Source: Beta vulgaris subsp. vulgaris (taxonomy: Eukaryota; Streptophyta; Magnoliopsida; Caryophyllales; Amaranthaceae). From it: a stretch of 64,000 nt of DNA. The DNA lies in the NCBI RefSeq assembly GCF_026745355.1, contig NC_079203.1:5739352-5803351 (forward strand), given 5' to 3'. The translations under genes were made by a program, and so were the position numbers. The stretch's first letter is position 1; each line of letters begins with the position of its first letter. The notes under the pieces were generated by a model. That model did not search any database, was not told the DNA's origin, and saw only the letters and a list, made by a program, of their open reading frames with translations. Below, in pieces: positions 1 through 14,521 of the stretch.

Positions 1-3285
<3,285 letters not shown>

Positions 3286-3306
3286 TCTTTGCAAGTAAGC
3301 CAATCT

Positions 3307-3376
3307 TGTTGTAGCAGTAGCATGGTGATTTGAGGCGTTGCAGATTGATTCTGTTGTAGCAATAGCATGGTGATTT
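3307..3376. repeat. 45-bp period tandem duplication in the HEMC 3' UTR
   Basis: Near-identical 25-bp words that contain TAGCATGGTGATTT lie at 3307-3331 and 3352-3376, just after the HEMC stop codon. One base differs between the copies (GCAGTAG and GCAATAG). Confidence 0.7.
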
Positions 3377-4586
3377 TCTGTAGGCTTTTGTAGATTTAGG
3401 ATTTGCATCTTTCAAGTTAAGCTCATATGAGGAAATACAAGTACTAATCCTATTTATGGTTGGTTTACTTTTTTTGATTTTCCCATTTGTTGGTTTGATT
3501 TGGATCCATTTTTGGTGTTCATCCCTTCTTTTTTAGCAGACTTGTCACACTAAAAGTTTCCACATTGTTAATGGTTGGTTGGAGGATCGGAGGTGCATGG
3601 ATGATGGAACAATACATTTGAAGTCCTTTCTAACTTTCATGCCGTTTGGCGTGAAGTAAGAGGATCTTCATTTGAAGGGTGGGGAATTACTCAAGAATTT
3701 TTGTGATTATTTATTATCAGTGTAATTTTCTTTTGAAAAGAATAATCTCAAGTTTCACTTATCTTGTTAAATTAAATCTATTATCTGTCAATTATACAAG
3801 AGTAATTCCAAGTTTTAATAGTACTTTTTTTTAGTACTTCACTTGTAGTATATTGATATCGTTGTTGTTCTTATTAGGGTTGGCAATTCGTGTTAGTGGG
3901 TCGTGTTCGTGTTTGGTTTTGTGTCGATTTTGGGTTGACCCCCCAAATGTATCAAAAATAATATAAAAAGTCGAATAGTTGCATAATACGGTAGATGTAA
4001 ATAATCGTGTTGACTTTGTGTCATTTGTGTTCGTTTCGAGTTCATGCTTTTCTCAGTAATTTCATGTTGGGTTTGTGTCGTGTTATTAGGTTGTGTCAGA
4101 GATTGCTAGCCTTAGTTCTTATTGGGTGTTTTTTAGTCTCTTTTAGAGTACTAAAATGCTATAATAATACTTTGAATATTTTGAAAAAAGTATGTCCAAA
4201 TTGTAGGTGTAGGACTAGTATTAAATAAGTTACATGTAGGTTTTATTTATATAAAAAAGAGGTGGTAAAACTTGTATGTATAGTCTGCATTTTTCTTAGA
4301 AAGAATGGAAAGATATGGTTATTGGTAAATAGAAAAGAGGTATTTTTGAATACCTCGATCGTCGTCGTCATCATCATCATCACCAAACACAGTACCGCAC
4401 CCGCATGCACCAAGCTTCGAACCGTAGTCTACTGAATATAGTAAGAAGCTTAATCCAGCGAGGTACGGGAAAGGTGGTGTTAAAAATGTGCAAGGAGTTT
4501 CTTATGTATCATAGATTAACGTCTATTATTTATTATTTATTATTTATTATTTATTATTTATTATTCATGTCATGAGAAGATTAAAG
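3377..4586. other. HEMC 3' flank and spacer
   Basis: The HEMC 3' UTR probably ends between about 3700 and 3790. A stretch from about 3875 to 4110 begins TTAGGGTTGGCAATTCG and is rich in GTGTCGTGTT words. That is how a common class of small plant DNA transposons begins, but no matching right end was found. A CGT/CAT microsatellite lies at 4363-4384. No gene is seen. Confidence 0.4.
4522..4565. repeat. Tandem 7-mer microsatellite (TATTATT)n
   Basis: About six head-to-tail copies of a 7-base TTATTTA-type unit lie just before the left end of the 4587-6535 element. Confidence 0.85.
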
Positions 4587-6535
4587 GTGCGTTCTCCTCA
4601 ACTTAAAAAATTAAGTTTCAGGTCCAATAAATTCTGATAAGTTCAGATAAGTTGCAATAAGGTCCAACAAGGGCAATAAGTTCAAATCAGGTCTAATAAG
4701 GTCCAATAAATTTCAATCAGGTGCAATAAGTTCCAATCAGGTGCAATAAGGTCCAATAAGTTCCAATAAGGTCTAATAAGATCCAAATAGTCAATGTTCA
4801 ATAAACATTTGTATTATTGTCCATTATGTTATTATTAGAATTTTAATTAGAGTACCACAATGATTATATAGTATTATACTTGTATTAGTGATTACTAGTC
4901 TTACATGCACGCAATGCGTGCGATGACGTGTGATAACATATGAAGTAGAAAATAAATTTAATTGGATAGAAAAACTGTCTTTAGATTTTGTTTTCTCAAA
5001 AAATTGATGTTCAGTTTAAATGTCCAACCTTCCCCCTTTTTTTCATTCAAATTAAACAGTTAGTTATCCCCCCTTTTTTTTTATTCCTTTTTCTATTTTT
5101 TGGTGTCCCCCATGTGTTACCTTATATAATAAAGATTATTTTATTAAATATTTGAATTATTGTCTATTATTTTATTATTCATATTACTATTAGCTGATTA
5201 TGTTATTATTAGAATTTTTTATTAAAGTACCACAATGTATAGCATTATACTTGTATTATTGTCTATTATTTGATTATTCATATTACTATTAGGTAATTAT
5301 ATTATTATTAAATAATATTATAATCATGGTCAAATAATTAAGGTTAACAATAATTATCATTATAATTACAATATTTTGCAATTCGTCTTTAAATAACTAG
5401 AGATAACATGTTTTCGTTACTAATAACAATGAAAGATATAAATGTAGAGTGAGAGATAAGGAGTTAATGCATTTTACTACCTTCACATAAATGAAAGTCG
5501 GGTGAGAATTTTTCATATGTGCCAATTTTGACTTGTTAGCAATAAATTTCAATCAACTTTTGATTTTCCACTAGTACTTTATAAAATCAAAACAAGAGTA
5601 TTAGATATATTAGTGGTCAAAGTTATGTATAGACAAATATATAAATAGTAAAGTTTTTTGTTAAATTAATTATCATAAGAGATAATTAATAATAATTATT
5701 TTTCAAACGGACGAATTTTAATAATTATTACTTCATAATAAATTTTGAGTGGTAGTATTTACGTTAGGGGTAATATTTATGTTATTAATGGTCAATTTTT
5801 TCGTCTAATAAGGTCAAATAAGTTTCAATCGGGTCCGCGACTCGGAAGGTAAGGTGTGCTTTGCTGCAACTAGACGTGTGCGTGCCTACTGGCCTCCCGA
5901 GGTAGCTGAATGCAAGGCCATTTACATGGCAACCCGCTTGGCCAAAGCTCATGGGTATGGGGATGTGATTTTTGAATCCGACTCTCTGGTAGCAACAAAG
6001 AGGTTAACGAAAGCAGCAATTTTCCTCTCAAATTTGGATGCAATACTTGGGGACATTCTTTCTATGTGTAATGCATTTTCCTCTGTTTCTTTTTCTCATG
6101 TTAAAAGGGATAGGAATACTGATGCCCATAACCTTGCTAGAGTTGTGCCTTTTGGTGTTGAACAATGTTGGGAGCATCACTATCCTAGTTCTGTAACACC
6201 TTATGTACTTATGGACACTTTGTCCCTTTGATTAATGCACTTCTCTTTCCCCTAAAAAAAAGGTCAAATAAGTTCCAATCGGGTCCAATAAGGTCTAATA
6301 AGTTTCAATCAGGTCCAATAAGGTCTAATAAGTTTCAATCAGGGCCAATAAGGTCTAATAAGTTTCAATAAGGTCAATAAGTTCCAATAAGTTCCAATCA
6401 GGTTCAATCAGGTCCGATAAGTTGAATCAGGTTCAATCAGGTCCGATAAGTTCCAATAAGTTCGGTTCAGGTTCAATAAGTTCAATTCAGATAAGGTCCA
6501 ATAAGTTCAGGGCCAATAAGTTGAAGAGAACGCAC
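4587..6535. mobile_element. Non-autonomous TIR transposon with GGTCCAATAAG sub-terminal arrays
   Basis: The ends are inverted: GTGCGTTCTCCTCAACTTA at 4587-4605 and its near-perfect complement at 6517-6535. Just inside each end lie arrays of a 10- to 13-base word, GGTCCAATAAG / GTTCCAATCAG (about 4618-4795 and 6262-6516), each containing CCAAT. Between them is about 1 kb of AT-rich DNA without genes. The internal part of the terminus (GTTCTC..CAACTTA) is shared with the PIF/Harbinger MITE at 28744, which suggests the same superfamily. No clear TSD was found. A LINE is inserted in the right array. Confidence 0.65.
5837..6260 (+). mobile_element. 5'-truncated LINE insertion (RNase H-like tail) with 26-bp target duplication
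   Basis: The insert carries an open frame (5839-6231) that matches the plant RNase H-like domain (RVT_3) found at the C-terminus of LINE polyproteins. Acidic catalytic positions can be seen: AECKA (Glu) and ESDSL (Asp), followed by HVKRDRNTDAHNLAR near the end. The product ends in LSL and is followed by a short 3' tail and eight A residues (6254-6261). The insert is flanked by direct repeats at 5811-5836 and 6261-6286, identical except for one base (T/C). Truncated 5' end, A tail and long TSD are the marks of target-primed reverse transcription. The reading frame is intact but lacks reverse transcriptase. Confidence 0.88.
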
Positions 6536-6756
6536 ATGCGTAGAGTTTAAATGTCTTCTAACATATTAAAACTTCATAAAATAAAATTGTTAACTTATTA
6601 ATTGAACATATATATATGCTCCACATTTTTTTTATTATGTGGGAGTTCTTGGTGGTTTACTATTGTAATTTGACAATTTGTATAGTAGGAAGTATTAGTT
6701 TTTGAAAAGGTATTGTGTCAGACCGTCCGATCATAATCTTTGCTCGGACGACTTTC

Positions 6757-7110
6757 AGTTGGTTTTAATTTTTTTTCAGTTGGTTTCAAATTTTTTTTCA
6801 GTTGGTTTCAATTTTTGTTTAGTTGGTTTCAATTTTTTTCCAGTTGGTTTCAATTTTTTTTCAGTTGGTTTCAATTTTTGTTCAGTTGGTTTCAATTTCT
6901 TTTCAGTTGGTTTCAATTTTTGTTCAGTTGGTTTCAAATTTTTTTCAGTTGGAAGGTATACCAACTGAAATAACAAAAGAACCAACTGAAAGAAAAAAAG
7001 AACTAACTGAAAAGAATAAAAAAACCAACTGAAAGAAAAAAAGAACTAACTGAAAGAATAAAAAAAACCAACTGAAAGAAAAAAAGAACTAACTGAAAGA
7101 TTATAAGCAT
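6757..7110. repeat. Inverted pair of CAGTTGGTTTCAATTTTT / CCAACTGAAAG arrays
   Basis: From 6757 to about 6952, roughly nine units of 20-25 bases read CAGTTGGTTTCAATTTTT. From about 6958 to 7110 the units read in the opposite sense, (ACC/ACT)AACTGAAAGAAAAA. The two arms could fold into a long imperfect hairpin. Low-complexity ORFs in this stretch are artefacts of the repeat. Confidence 0.85.
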
Positions 7111-7154
7111 TAACTGAAAAATGGTCAAAAAGAGCATAATACCTTTCTTAAAAG

Positions 7155-8782
7155 ACAATTCCCCGGAATCAACAAGCTTGGGAACAAGAAAACAGCCAGC
7201 GCCGGAGATTCCAGAAATTTGTTAATGGCGTCGAAGTACTATTTGATGCGTCCAAAACCTCTGCACAATCCATTCGTACCCTTATACTTGATAAAGGTCA
7301 GTACCTTGAAACTGAGCAGATGTTTCGCGATGGTGGTTGATAAGTCATTTTTATATATAGTTTTTAGGTGCATTTAGGTTGCATTTTAGAGCATTTAGTT
7401 TCATATTTAGGTTCATTATTGCATTATATTCTTAAGTTATACTTTTCTACTCCTATTTGGTATGTTTTCTTGTTTTTGATGAATTTCAGGCATTGAGGAC
7501 GTATTTGGAGTATGATTAGCTAAACTTGAGGATTAGGAGCACTTGGAAGGAAGTTACAATGCATAAGGATCGTATGGATATGTCATAATACGAGTTTGAG
7601 CAAAAACGAAGCGGAAAATCATTAGAAGAAATGTGGAAAAAGAGTCACGTCTACTCTTCTGATCATAACTTTTGATGTGCTCCTTAAAATCGAGTAATTC
7701 CAGCAGATTTGGAAACTAGACTTGAAGAGCTTTCCAACGATAGGTGGCACGTCCCGAGGAGACTTCTAATCAAGGAGTTATGCCTTTCGGAAGATTGCAC
7801 TGTTTCTGCTGGAATCTGCCACGCGTACGCGCGGATCACTAATCCGCCTATTAATGATTTAATTAAGACTTTTCTTATCTTGTAAATTACTTTCCTAGTC
7901 ATATTAGGTTAGGGAATATTATTTAGATTAGTTTTTCATTCTTTTTCTCTCTCCTCCTCCGCTTTCTCACGTTATTTCTTATTTTTCTAGGTTTTAGGTT
8001 TTAGTTTTCTCTCCTCTCTTTCTCTCTAGTTTTTAGTTGTAAACCCTAGTTTTCATCTCCTTCATTAATTCATGATTTCTTTTAGTTTCTTTCATTGATT
8101 TCTTTGATTATGTTTTCTTTTATAGTTTTAAATTTCATTATTTATTTCATGATAGAGTAGTTTTTATTCTAGGGTTTCGCGAATCCATGTTTATATGCTA
8201 TGATTTGATTGATATTTATTCATGGTTTGATTAGTTATTGATTTCTCTAATTGATTAGTGTTTTATTGTTAATCTTGCAATCTAATCAATTGTCTGATTA
8301 AATATTGCTAATATCGAGTCATAGATCGAGAGATAGTACTCTTTAGAGGCTTACCGACAATTAGCAAATCTGATTATGTTGAGCGACCGTACTAGCATAT
8401 GTTGATTTGAGAGCGTTAGTGCCTGACCAAGGATTAACCTGTGCTCTAGATATCTGATTCATTGAACCATTGATGATATTTTGATATATTATAGTTATAA
8501 ACATGGTGAACCATTGCCCTAGATCTTTTTAGTTTGATTTTCGTAGTTTGATTAGTTTAGAACTTTAATTCAAATATCTGTGATCTTGTTTAGTTTCTCA
8601 ATACCTTATAAACTAGATAAAACGACCATCTCTCTGTGGATTCGACCCTACTTACCCTACTACATTGTTAGAAGGTTTTGCAGGAATTATTTTTGACGGG
8701 TGTACGACAGCCTATCAGTGGTCAAGCTTGGCTTGTCATTATAACTGAGGAAGAGCTTCGTGAACCTACTCCTAGTATTAAG
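7155..8782 (+). pseudogene. Captured coding fragment inside the MULE, split by an LTR
   Basis: A coding-like stretch runs to 7337 in the frame reading FVNGVEVLFDASKTSAQSIR... and continues after the LTR from 8718, in the frame GQAWLVIITEEELREP.... Removing the LTR and one copy of its 5-bp TSD rejoins the two halves in the same frame. A possible donor site (AAG|GTATAT) follows at 8783. I do not recognise the protein. The position inside MULE termini suggests a Pack-MULE type capture of a host exon, but it could also be a remnant of an element-coded protein. Confidence 0.5.
7338..8717. mobile_element. Solo LTR (LTR retrotransposon) with 5-bp TSD
   Basis: The element begins TGATAAG and ends CCTATCA (TG...CA with short terminal inverted repeats). 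It is flanked by perfect GTGGT repeats at 7333-7337 and 8718-8722. It is 1380 bp with no gag or pol frames, and its CT-rich leader (about 7930-8060) is typical of LTRs. The 3' part (about 8320-8716) resembles the sequence at about 59130-59220. It is therefore a solo LTR or a short non-coding LTR unit. Confidence 0.85.
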
Positions 8783-8956
8783 GTATATATTCTATGTGCA
8801 GATGGTTCTTCTTGTTTTTCGTGATTCCTTCAACTTCCGACGCTTCTTCCTCTGACTGCTCGTTCGAGTTTGAGTTTTGGGCTCAGCCCGTCTGACAGTA
8901 AGTATTGGTCAGACGGTCTGACCCAATACTTGCACTTAGTTTTTAGTCCAAATTTA

Positions 8957-9266
8957 GAGGGTGTTTGGTATAGAAAAAATTGATGTAGGAAACGGATTCA
9001 AATAAACGTTTTTATTTCTAATTGTTTGGTATGAGTGTTGAGTAACGAAAAAAACCGTTCCCGGAGGGATTCACAATCTCCCATTTGTTACCCTTATCAA
9101 ACTAGTGGAAACAAATTACGTTTTCTTCCTCAATCATAAACTTCTCAATTGTTTCCATTCCACTAGGATACCAAATAACTATTAAAGGTAACAATTATTA
9201 TTTTCATTTTCCCTCCTTATCCAAATTCTTTCCATTCGGTTTCCATTAATCATACCAAACGTCCCC
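8957..9266. mobile_element. Tourist-like (PIF/Harbinger) MITE
   Basis: The termini GAGGGTGTTTGGTAT and the complement of ATACCAAACGTCCCC form an inverted pair. TTA lies directly outside both ends (8954-8956 and 9267-9269), the usual 3-bp TSD. The element is 310 bp without coding capacity. Confidence 0.75.
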
Positions 9267-9663
9267 TTAGGTCCTCATGTGTATTGTAATATTAAAAAGT
9301 ATCTCTTTCTGTATTGAATTTGAATATTTTGATTTAAATCTTCTTGATTGTGTTAAAATTTTAGCAAAATTATTTATCCATCAATTTAACAAAATTAACT
9401 AGAATTTTCCATTAAGGAAGATAGTGTCCTGTTTGAGAAAGAGATGTATGGGGAAAAAATTAGAGATTTTAACTCATATTAGATAATGTGACTAGTTAAT
9501 CGTTTAATTTGAGTGTTTAGTAAATAAAGGTTCAAAATAGCTGATTGAAACTGAAAAAGTTTTTTTAAAAAAGCTAGGTGAGGAGCATTTGACATTAAAT
9601 GTTTGGAAATGAGTAGGGTAAATTACATATATATCTTACGATTTTTGAAAATTATATTTTATA

Positions 9664-9981
9664 CTCCCTCCGTTTCCTAAAGATCTTCCCACTTACTGTT
9701 CCTACAGATACCAAGGTAAATCAAGTTGTGTGGGGCATGGTGTGGGTAAAGTAGGAGAGAGAAAGAGGTTAAGATAAATAAACAAATAAAAAGGGGTTAA
9801 AGTAGGAGAGAGAAAGGGAGTAAAATTGAATTAATAATATAATGGTAGACCATATGATAGTGACATGAGAGGGTAAATAGGGAAATTTGTTTTGCCAAAT
9901 AAGGAATAAAGCAAAAGAGGGAAGATATTTTGGAAACACCCTTAAACGGAAAGAGGGAAGATCTTTAGGAAACGGAGGGAG
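9664..9981. mobile_element. Stowaway (Tc1/mariner) MITE
   Basis: The inverted ends are perfect over at least 26 bp, starting CTCCCTCCGTTTCCTAAAG, with TA target duplications at 9662-9663 and 9982-9983. It is 318 bp. The perfect ends suggest a recent insertion. It sits inside an older AT-rich repeat-like region. Confidence 0.92.
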
Positions 9982-10935
9982 TAAACAATAAAAAGTACAA
10001 AATGAATTATGCCCATATCTTTATTGATTATTTTTTACAATTAGATAACAATCACCTATTAGCTACTTATTGAACACCTATGTACGAAAAACTAATACAA
10101 TAAGCTAGTCAAACCAGCTAATACAATCAGCTATTAGCAATTAGCTAACATCTATTCGCTAATTGCCAGTTTTAAATAAAAGATTCATTTCCCCTAATTT
10201 TGTCGGAAAATTTTTAAGAAAATGATGACATGTATCCTCTTTAGTTTCAGCTTTAGTATATTGTAATAGACAATACTTCTTTTGTTTCTTAATACTTGCA
10301 ATGTTTCCCTGTTCCTCTAAGTTAGTGTATCTATACGAGGACAACCCAGAGGAAATTCTCCTTACCATGGATTCTTGAAAGGGAAGCCAAAAAAAAGTAG
10401 GATTAGTGAAATTTTACGTACGTAAGGCTCATACTCAATACATAGCGGGTTTAGTCATTTCAAAATTCATGTCATGCATCACTGGTCACATAAAAAGTAA
10501 AATTGCCTACAAGTAATTTGGGATGATTTATTTTTGTAATACAAGATGAGAATTATTAAATTTGGGGTGTATAGAAGTGTCTTGGCATCAAGAAAAATCA
10601 TCCACAGAAGACCTTTTAAACAACATGTAAATATAGAAATTAAAGTCAATATCTTTTAGATAACTCTTATATCTGCATATCCCACAATAACACCATAATT
10701 CATACCTTGTAAAATCCCAGCACAGTTACTGGTAGTATCTACAATTAGAGAAATTCCATATATACAGAAGTTTTGTATCTCACAATTATGTAGAATACTA
10801 ATTATGTTGCTCAACATCCAAGTTTGTAACACTTAATGCCTGGACAAAGAGATACAAAAATCAAGTAAATGAAGAATAACTCCTAGACTTCCCTAGTTAC
10901 ATGAATATATAATCTTGATGATATTTGTTTTGCAA
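9982..10935. other. Spacer and 3' flank of the MIZ1-like gene
   Basis: Repeated CAGCTATTAGC / AGCTAATAC words at about 10040-10165 look like the end of an old hAT-type MITE, with related words near 9540. The rest is AT-rich DNA next to the 3' end of the minus-strand gene. No gene is seen. Confidence 0.35.
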
Positions 10936-11724
10936 CTAAATCCTAACAAAGAAAATGCTAAGTTCAGGGCCACCACTCCCATCTGGGTTCATCATGTAGT
11001 ATGTCTCAGAATCTTTAGATCCAATGACACGCTCGAAAAACGAACGCATATAAGTAAGCTCACCATCTGGTGTCTCATTTCCATCACCACTAGGCAAAAC
11101 ACCAGCACCCATTGAAACAGCATGCAACATTTGCATAACACTCAAGTCATCATCAGTTGGTTCTCTTTTGATGCCATAACCAGTTTTCCTACCATTACAA
11201 TACATTGTCCAAATGGGCTCTTCAATGAGCTTGGTTTTATCCGAGGGGTGCTTCTCACACTCCAAGGCAATCCTCACTAGACCTAAACCCATGTCTTGCA
11301 ACAGCTTTCCTGTTGGGATGGCTAACTCTAGCAATAACATGGGGAGGCACCTAGGATTTTCTTGGATTGCCAAGTTTACTCTTGCTTTTCGATACCCAAA
11401 GAGTGTTCCGGTGATCCTAGTCCCACCATGAACATGCCCGTCATTGAGCCTGTTTGGCATTGGTATCCGGCAAGTAGGGCTTACGATAGGGAAAGACCTA
11501 AAGACAGATCGTACCCTTCTCAAAATTTTATTTGATTTAGACGGGTTTTTCCTCTGGGAGGGTGCTTGCAAGGATATTGGCGCACGAGGTGATGAAGACC
11601 CATTGCTCATAGGGGTTATGGCCCCAGTTTGAGGTGGTGAAGAGGGAGGATGAGGATGAGGATGAGGATGAGGAGGTGGAGATCGTCGTGGCGATGCAGG
11701 GGATTGTCGAAGGGGTCCGGGCAT
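10936..11724 (-). CDS. MIZU-KUSSEI1-like protein (MIZ1 domain, DUF617), single exon
   Basis: The 262-residue protein belongs to the plant-specific family named after MIZ1, which is needed for root hydrotropism in Arabidopsis and acts at the endoplasmic reticulum membrane. The ATG at 11722-11724 has a good context (CCACCATGC); the frame stays open upstream but without another ATG. Residues 1-85 are a Pro/Ser/His-rich leader with a (HP)n run. The conserved MIZ1 domain then runs to the end, with RITGTLFGYRKARVNLAIQE, LLLELAIPTGKLLQDM, RIALECEK, EEPIWTMYCNGRKTGYGIKR, GAGVLP and the C-terminal YMRSFFERVIGSKDSETYYM. The length and lack of introns are usual for the family. No damage is seen. Whether it acts like MIZ1 itself or a paralogue cannot be told from the sequence. 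Confidence 0.93.
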   Translation of the reverse strand: MPGPLRQSPASPRRSPPPHPHPHPHPPSSPPQTGAITPMSNGSSSPRAPISLQAPSQRKNPSKSNKILRRVRSVFRSFPIVSPTCRIPMPNRLNDGHVHGGTRITGTLFGYRKARVNLAIQENPRCLPMLLLELAIPTGKLLQDMGLGLVRIALECEKHPSDKTKLIEEPIWTMYCNGRKTGYGIKREPTDDDLSVMQMLHAVSMGAGVLPSGDGNETPDGELTYMRSFFERVIGSKDSETYYMMNPDGSGGPELSIFFVRI

Positions 11725-12808
11725 GGTGGTTGATTGTAATAAACCAAGAAACAATTAGTTGGTTTCAGGAGAAATATTAGGTGGTGGAAAGTAAGGAGAC
11801 AAAAATGATTGGATCTATGACAATGTAGATAGTGTTTATACCAAGCAATTGGCTTTGAATGTTGTGGATTGCACGTTTGGTTCCGCAATGCTGACAATTT
11901 CTACAAGTAGACTCCCTCGCAGTCACTGCATCTTAGGAGAGAGTCTAATTATTCTGTTCATGCTGGCCTGCTCTTGAATGTTCAAAAATTTCAGAGACAA
12001 ACACATTAATTATGTTAAGAAACTCAGACAAATATTCTTCTATTGCATTTTTCTAAACAAATATGCTGATATGAAAAGAAATAACAATAGTATTACTATT
12101 ACTATACAAATATGCCGGGCATTTCTTTAAAGGTAGAGGTCAAACAAAAAAAAATTGTAATATAGACTCCACATCAATGTGCAAGTCACTTCACAAATTA
12201 AACCAAGACGTGCTTAGCAGTCAGACGTTGGTAAATTCCATCTTGGTAACAAGGCCTGCTCCACTAATATAGTTCATTATTAAGCCACTCTCTATTTTCT
12301 CTTTTCCATCACTTTCTTCCATGAGTTTTCTGAATGATAATCCTAACCTTTTAACAGAAAACTTGAAAAATGTACTGACCATAGATAGAGGTGGTAATGC
12401 CTCTAATATTCACCTTTGTGGCCAGTGTTCGATTCTTACCGGAGCAACCGGACTACGAGAGAGGGAATTAAGGTGGGGTTGGGGGGGGGGGGGGTTGTGT
12501 GTGTGTGCATGGCCTTGGCTTTCTATCCAGAATCAGACCTACATGTACCTACTATAAATATTATTTTTTTCAAAAGGTACAAAAGTCAAACAAAAATACA
12601 CTGGTATTACAAAAATGTGGATTAAAGATGTACATATTTTTACACTACTATTGAATTCTGAAGAGCACATCTGCACACAAGCATACTTTAAGAAAGAGAT
12701 GCATTTATTTGACATTGATCAGCATCGAATTTTTACAAAACCAACTACCTACTCAAATATGTTACAAAGTGTACAGGTGAAACCCAAGCATGGAGGAAAC
12801 TGCAACTT
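11725..12808. other. Spacer between the MIZ1-like gene and ARP7
   Basis: This holds the 5' flank of the MIZ1-like gene and the 3' UTR of ARP7; both genes are on the minus strand. A run of 14 G followed by a (TG)n tract lies at 12481-12506. No gene is seen. Confidence 0.5.
12481..12506. repeat. Poly-G and (TG)n tract
   Basis: Fourteen consecutive G residues (12481-12494) are followed by TTGTGTGTGTGTG. It lies about 300 bp past the ARP7 stop codon. Confidence 0.9.
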
Positions 12809-14486
12809 TCAGAAGCATTTTCTGTGAGCAATGGAAGGCCCTGTTTCATCATAATCTGCCTTGGTCACATGCTGATTCTGAGGGAATACTACTTTGGCAA
12901 GAATTGCACCTCCAATCCATGCCGAATACTTGGTTAAGTTTTCAGGCATATACTCTGGCGGCTGTTGCGCAGGGCATCAAGAAGAAGAAAAAAAAGGAAG
13001 AAATTCAGTAGATAATATTTCGGCAAAGTGGCGGCAACTGGCAACAGTTAGTCATTGTTATACATCAGGAGGAAACAACTGGATTTTCCAAAAGGAAATT
13101 ACAAAAGAACAGAAATGGACTCAACTTAGAGAACCAAACCCCAAAAGATATCAATCACATACATCATTAATAATAAAATCCCAGAAAAAATTAAACTACT
13201 ATTGGTCACAGGCTCATAGCCAACTTGATTGCAGGCTAATTTGGACACTTAAAGGGGCTCATACAGCTCTCAAATCATCCAGATATATAATATCTCCCAA
13301 CACATTTGATCTGAGCTCTGAACACGAATGCCCGGCACCTTTCCTAGAACATTTGATCTGAGCATCATCCAGTATTACTATTATTACTATTAGTTTACAA
13401 CCGCCAAATATGTAATCTTTCTATGATGCTAGTGTTCCTTGCTTACACTCCATTTCTTTCTTATATAAAAGCATGTACAATATTCGAGGTGCAAAATGGA
13501 CCCTAATCTACATTAATAAATATTATTAGAAAATAACATTATATAAGTACATATAACGTTAAAACTATATACGATTGAATCTAATGGTAATGAGTTTTTA
13601 TGGGTGTGTTTGCATCAAAGGCTAGCTACTACAGAAACACTGAAGAAAGAGTCTTGTTTTGGAAGAAAATACAAAAGTACGATGGACAGAGGCCTAAAAG
13701 TCGTGAATTCAATTTGGGTTAAAAGGAACAATGTTTTTTTACAATCAACATCATAAACCTACGGAAGCTGTAACTCATGAATGATGATTAGAGAGCTAGA
13801 TGAATTAACTAGAGGATACTCTGTAATGCTACGGACTTACACATGGAGCATTCTCCTCTCTGCACCTTTCCTAGAAGGTGAAAAAAGAGTGAGAGCCTGA
13901 GGCAGATAAAGGTCTGTAATCTAGAGTCAAGTACTACAACCTTGAGTAAGCTCTCTTCTGGTGAACTACGAAATGTTGAAGCATTATGCAACACAAGATC
14001 ACATAGCAGCATGTCAGACTACTGGGTACCAGCCAGGCTTATATAAGATAAAGGTATCTTATAAAAAGCTTCTTGTGCTAGAGACCACAAAGACACAACA
14101 GAAATTACTTTTGTTTAAACAAGCCCTGTGATACTACTATAATTTGAATATGTGCATATACCTCTGAATCGGATCACCCAGAAAATCTTCATTGAATCAC
14201 ATCTCATTTTTCTGCTACTTCACATGTCAGTAAACCACTTTAGGACTAGCTATGTGAAGTTGCAGATAATTATATTTAGTACTATAACTTTTGCTACAAT
14301 ACTCTTTATATTATAATCTTTTACCATCTAACATTGCTTCAAATATGCTTTAAATTAGGATTTGCCTATCTATGACCATACAACCGCTAAAATATACTTC
14401 TATTTCCTATGTTTCTTTTTAAGTGCAACACTTTGACTTTTGCATTATTCACACATCTCACTTTGACTGTATTTTTCTTACTAATA

Positions 14487-14521
<35 letters not shown>

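Larger units (their letters stand above)
6704..8935. mobile_element. Non-autonomous Mutator-like element (MULE) with 9-bp TSD
   Basis: The 9-bp direct repeat TTAGTTTTT flanks the element perfectly at 6695-6703 and 8936-8944, which is the classic MULE signature. The termini are inverted: GAAAAGGTATTGTGTCAGACC at the left; the complement of the right end reads GTGCAAGTATTGGGTCAGACC. The similarity continues for about 45 bp. Inside are inverted CAGTTGG/CCAACTG arrays, a captured coding fragment, and a nested solo LTR that makes up 1380 of the 2232 bp. The same terminal sequence ends the 13-kb element at 43277, so both belong to one family. Confidence 0.9.

Noticed and set aside
6702..7032. Overlapping ORFs with repeated FFSVGFN / KPTEKKL peptides
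   Set aside because: They follow the 20-25 base array in every frame and on both strands; the peptides are a product of the repeat.
10915..11632. Plus-strand ORFs at 10915-11115, 11213-11431 and 11444-11632
   Set aside because: They are antisense shadows of the MIZ1-like gene.
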